From: Pavlovales sp. CCMP2436
Taxonomy: Eukaryota; Haptophyta; Pavlovophyceae; Pavlovales
Assembly: GCA_026770615.1 (NCBI GenBank)
Contig: MU631673.1
Coordinates: 75,082-91,344 of the forward strand
Length of the DNA stretch: 16,263 bases
Direction: 5' to 3'
Shown: positions 14,794 through 16,263 of the stretch, in pieces
Numbering within the stretch: position 1 is the first letter of the stretch
Layout of the letters: the number at the start of each line of letters is the position of its first letter
The notes under the pieces: generated by a model
What the model saw: the letters and a program-made list of their open reading frames with translations, nothing else
What the model was told of the DNA's origin: nothing
Database searches by the model: none
Program-made: the position numbers and the translations under genes

Positions 14794-15344
14794 ATGTCGA
14801 AGCGCGCTGCGCTACGACCTCTGTGGAGAAACTGCATCCCGCCAGATCGCCCAGAGCGATATTCCAGGCGAAAAAGCAGACGAACAAGATCACAAGGTGT
14901 TAGCGGCACAACGTGCGCGACCTGCCTGGACCTTGATGTCAGCATACTGCATGATGTCTTCGAGATCCAGGCTGGTCTTCCACTCGCAGCCGCAGCTGCA
15001 GCCGCATTTTTACGGAACAGCGAGATGGGGAAGGAGGCACCACTTCCAGCCCAGGTCGACGGCCCGATCTTCCCTCGATTGATTCCTCGCTGACCGATCT
15101 GGTGCTGGGACGCCGTGAAGAGCAGATCGCCATGAAGAGAAGCTCGGACTTATGTACTCAATCCGCGCTGACGGCCAACACAGAGCACCACTCGCACGCG
15201 CAGCAGAAGAAGCCGCACGTGCTTTCCAGCCACGAGGTGAAGCCGAGGACCGCGGGCACCGGCAAGCAGAACAAGGCGAGCGCAGCTGCGCCACTACCAA
15301 AGTCATCGACGCCGGCCGCCAACGGATCTCGGGTCCAATGCTAA
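14794..15344 (+). CDS. Possible fragmented ORF region
   Basis: Two plus-strand frames look weakly protein-like. 14794-15093 starts ATGTCGAAGCGC and includes LDLDVSILHDVFEIQAGLPL with an Ala run. From about 15000 to 15344 another frame gives IFTEQRDGEGGTTSSPGRRP, LTDLVLGRREEQIAMKRSSD and a polar KPRTAGTGKQNKASAAAPLP tail. They overlap and would need a frameshift or splice to form one protein. No domain is recognised. Competing minus-strand frames are less natural. It may be a hypothetical gene remnant or nothing. Confidence 0.25.
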
Positions 15345-15497
15345 CAGCGCTCGATCCGATAAAAGCTGATGTACGGCACGCTGCTACAGCGTCTCGTCCA
15401 GCCTGCTCGCGGGACTTAGGGATCGGATTGATGCATCAAACGGGGTCGCATCTCTCCCATATCACTCACTGACAGGCGGCGCATCGTGGGCTGCGTC

Positions 15498-15668
15498 GTC
15501 GTGTGGCTACCAGTCGAGCACACACACAGTGTGGCAAAATTCATCAAGGCTGATTGCTGCTCAGGGGGGCTGAGCGCCCCCTCCCACTGCAGATATCATG
15601 AAAGCCACCTCCCTCAATACCAAGGGCGTTTGCGGGTGTGGTGAAGGGTCATACGAACTAACTAACTG
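15498..15668. repeat. Dispersed repeat of about 180 bp, copy 2
   Basis: Same orientation and block order as 4098-4294, with a roughly 25-bp shorter left half and the right end GAAGGGTCATACGAACTAACT. The telomeric tract starts 20 bp downstream. Confidence 0.88.
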
Positions 15669-15687
15669 CCATCCCGTCCATATTGGA

Positions 15688-15716
15688 TTAGGGTTAGGGT
15701 TAGGGTTAGGGTTAGG
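15688..15716. repeat. Interstitial telomere-type repeat (TTAGGG)4.8
   Basis: Four full TTAGGG units plus TTAGG are uninterrupted. Sequence continues for at least 540 bp on the far side, so this is interstitial, not a chromosome end in this assembly. It sits between the dispersed repeat and the repeat-borne protein copy. Confidence 0.93.
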
Positions 15717-15745
15717 TAATGAGTAGTGACCAGTGGTGCGCAGCC

Positions 15746-15785
15746 ACAGCGTATATATTCATGATAGGGATTCAAGCTGGCGTCT
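15746..15785. repeat. CACAGCGTATATATT … GCTGGCG word, copy 1
   Basis: CACAGCGTATATATTCATG-TAGGG-TTC-GCTGGCG matches 16187-16226 in the same orientation with a few differences, and contains the 23-mer shared with 12932-12954. It looks like the end of a retrotransposed unit. Confidence 0.65.
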
Positions 15786-15918
15786 GACTGTTCTGAATGT
15801 TGTGCTGGTCTGAGCGCTGCGTCACCCATTGCCTGCTGCGTGCCTTGGTCGGCTGCGCTGGCTTGGGCGCCACCGCGCGTGCCGATGGATCTCCGTTAGT
15901 GTGCCCGGGCAAGGGCGT

Positions 15919-16190
15919 TTAGGGAGATGATCTGCTGTTGCTGTTTGTCATGTTCCCACGCTGGGCAGCGATCGGGGCCAGAGCGCTCAAGCGCGCGAGC
16001 AGCAGCTGCGCATGGCCGCGTGCCGCGATCGTACCGATCGTGTCGATGAGTTGCTTCTTGATGCGCGCGGCCGTCTCCATCGGACTCATACCCATCAGCG
16101 CGTACATCTTGCGGCCTCCCTGCGCCGCGATTTCTTTGACGAGCGAGTGCGTGTCGTCGCTGACCTCACCAAAAGCGCCGATGATGCACA
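15919..16190 (-). pseudogene. Repeat-borne conserved protein, copy 2 (C-terminal part)
   Basis: Minus-strand reading gives IIGAFGEVSDDTHSLVKEI, GGRKMYALMGMSPMETAAR, KKQLIDTIGTIAARGHAQL and LARLSALAPIAAQRGN, ending at TAA 15919. It shares 16047-16184 with 1-138 at 97% identity (4 mismatches; V/M and A/T changes). It supplies the C-terminus that the first copy loses at the window edge. Upstream of IIGAFGE the homology stops abruptly at the CACAGCGTATATATT word. No convincing start remains, so the copy is 5'-truncated. Function is unassigned; it is probably transposon-derived. Confidence 0.55.
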
Positions 16191-16226
16191 GCGTATATAT
16201 TAATGTAGGGGGGTTCGGGCTGGCGG
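16187..16226. repeat. CACAGCGTATATATT … GCTGGCG word, copy 2
   Basis: CACAGCGTATATATTAATG-TAGGGG-GTTCGGGCTGGCG is a diverged partner of 15746-15785. It marks the exact point where the repeat-borne protein copy is broken. Confidence 0.6.
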
Positions 16227-16263
16227 TACGTTTCAAGTTCAAGTCAGGCTGATCTAAGCGCTC

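Noticed and set aside
14774..15082. Overlapping third frame near 14.8-15.1 kb
   Set aside because: It is less protein-like than the other two plus frames, with no start context and no domain.
15688..15716. Chromosome end
   Set aside because: Fewer than five units, with at least 540 bp of complex sequence on the distal side.
1..16190. Duplicated window ends considered as LTRs of one element
   Set aside because: The shared part is only 138 bp of coding-like sequence without TG…CA ends, primer site or polypurine tract, and unrelated nested elements lie between.

Overview
The window looks like nuclear DNA of a GC-rich unicellular eukaryote, probably an alga. Haptophyte- or stramenopile-like is a guess from flavour only. 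Evidence: a short interstitial (TTAGGG)n tract, a decayed LINE retrotransposon, cut-and-paste transposons with clean target duplications, many small tandem repeats, gene fragments that read only if spliced or frameshifted, and no operons or bacterial-style genes. It is a repeat-dominated, gene-poor interval.

Layout. 1-205: fragment of a conserved repeat-borne protein, minus strand; a 97% identical copy sits at 16047-16184. 234-585: two small tandem arrays with mutually complementary words. 586-1479: a broken or intron-containing gene whose last part resembles a decayed DEDD-type exonuclease. 1498-2140: a 175-bp satellite, about 3.6 units. 2150-4090: GC-rich DNA with a degenerate MITE copy and no convincing gene. 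4095-4570: a dispersed repeat and a 158-bp mariner-type MITE. 4570-5640: small repeats and hairpins. 5640-7585: two inverted arms of about 300 bp, each carrying the same coding fragment, around a 780-bp hAT-type transposon. 7670-8239: the one intact-looking gene, a small single-pass membrane protein with a charged helical tail. 8518-12404: two copies of a roughly 420-bp inverted-repeat element, each split by a different hAT-type transposon, with a Stowaway/mariner-like MITE between them. 12700-14100: a Z-DNA-prone tract and the 3' end of a frameshifted LINE on the minus strand. 14100-15350: palindromes and a weak ORF region. 15497-16263: the second copy of the 4.1-kb repeat, the telomeric tract, and the second copy of the repeat-borne protein.

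The most notable content is the transposon stratigraphy. Three non-autonomous hAT-like elements (780, 848 and 836 bp) have exact 8-bp target duplications and short terminal inverted repeats; two of them begin CAGGGTT. Each has its own array of subterminal repeats, and each encloses coding-like sequence. Two of them sit in sister copies of the same older element, so each sister supplies the empty site for the other. This suggests a family of gene-fragment-carrying hAT elements, like Pack-type transposons. Whether the cargo is captured host sequence or remnants of the elements' own genes cannot be settled from this window alone.
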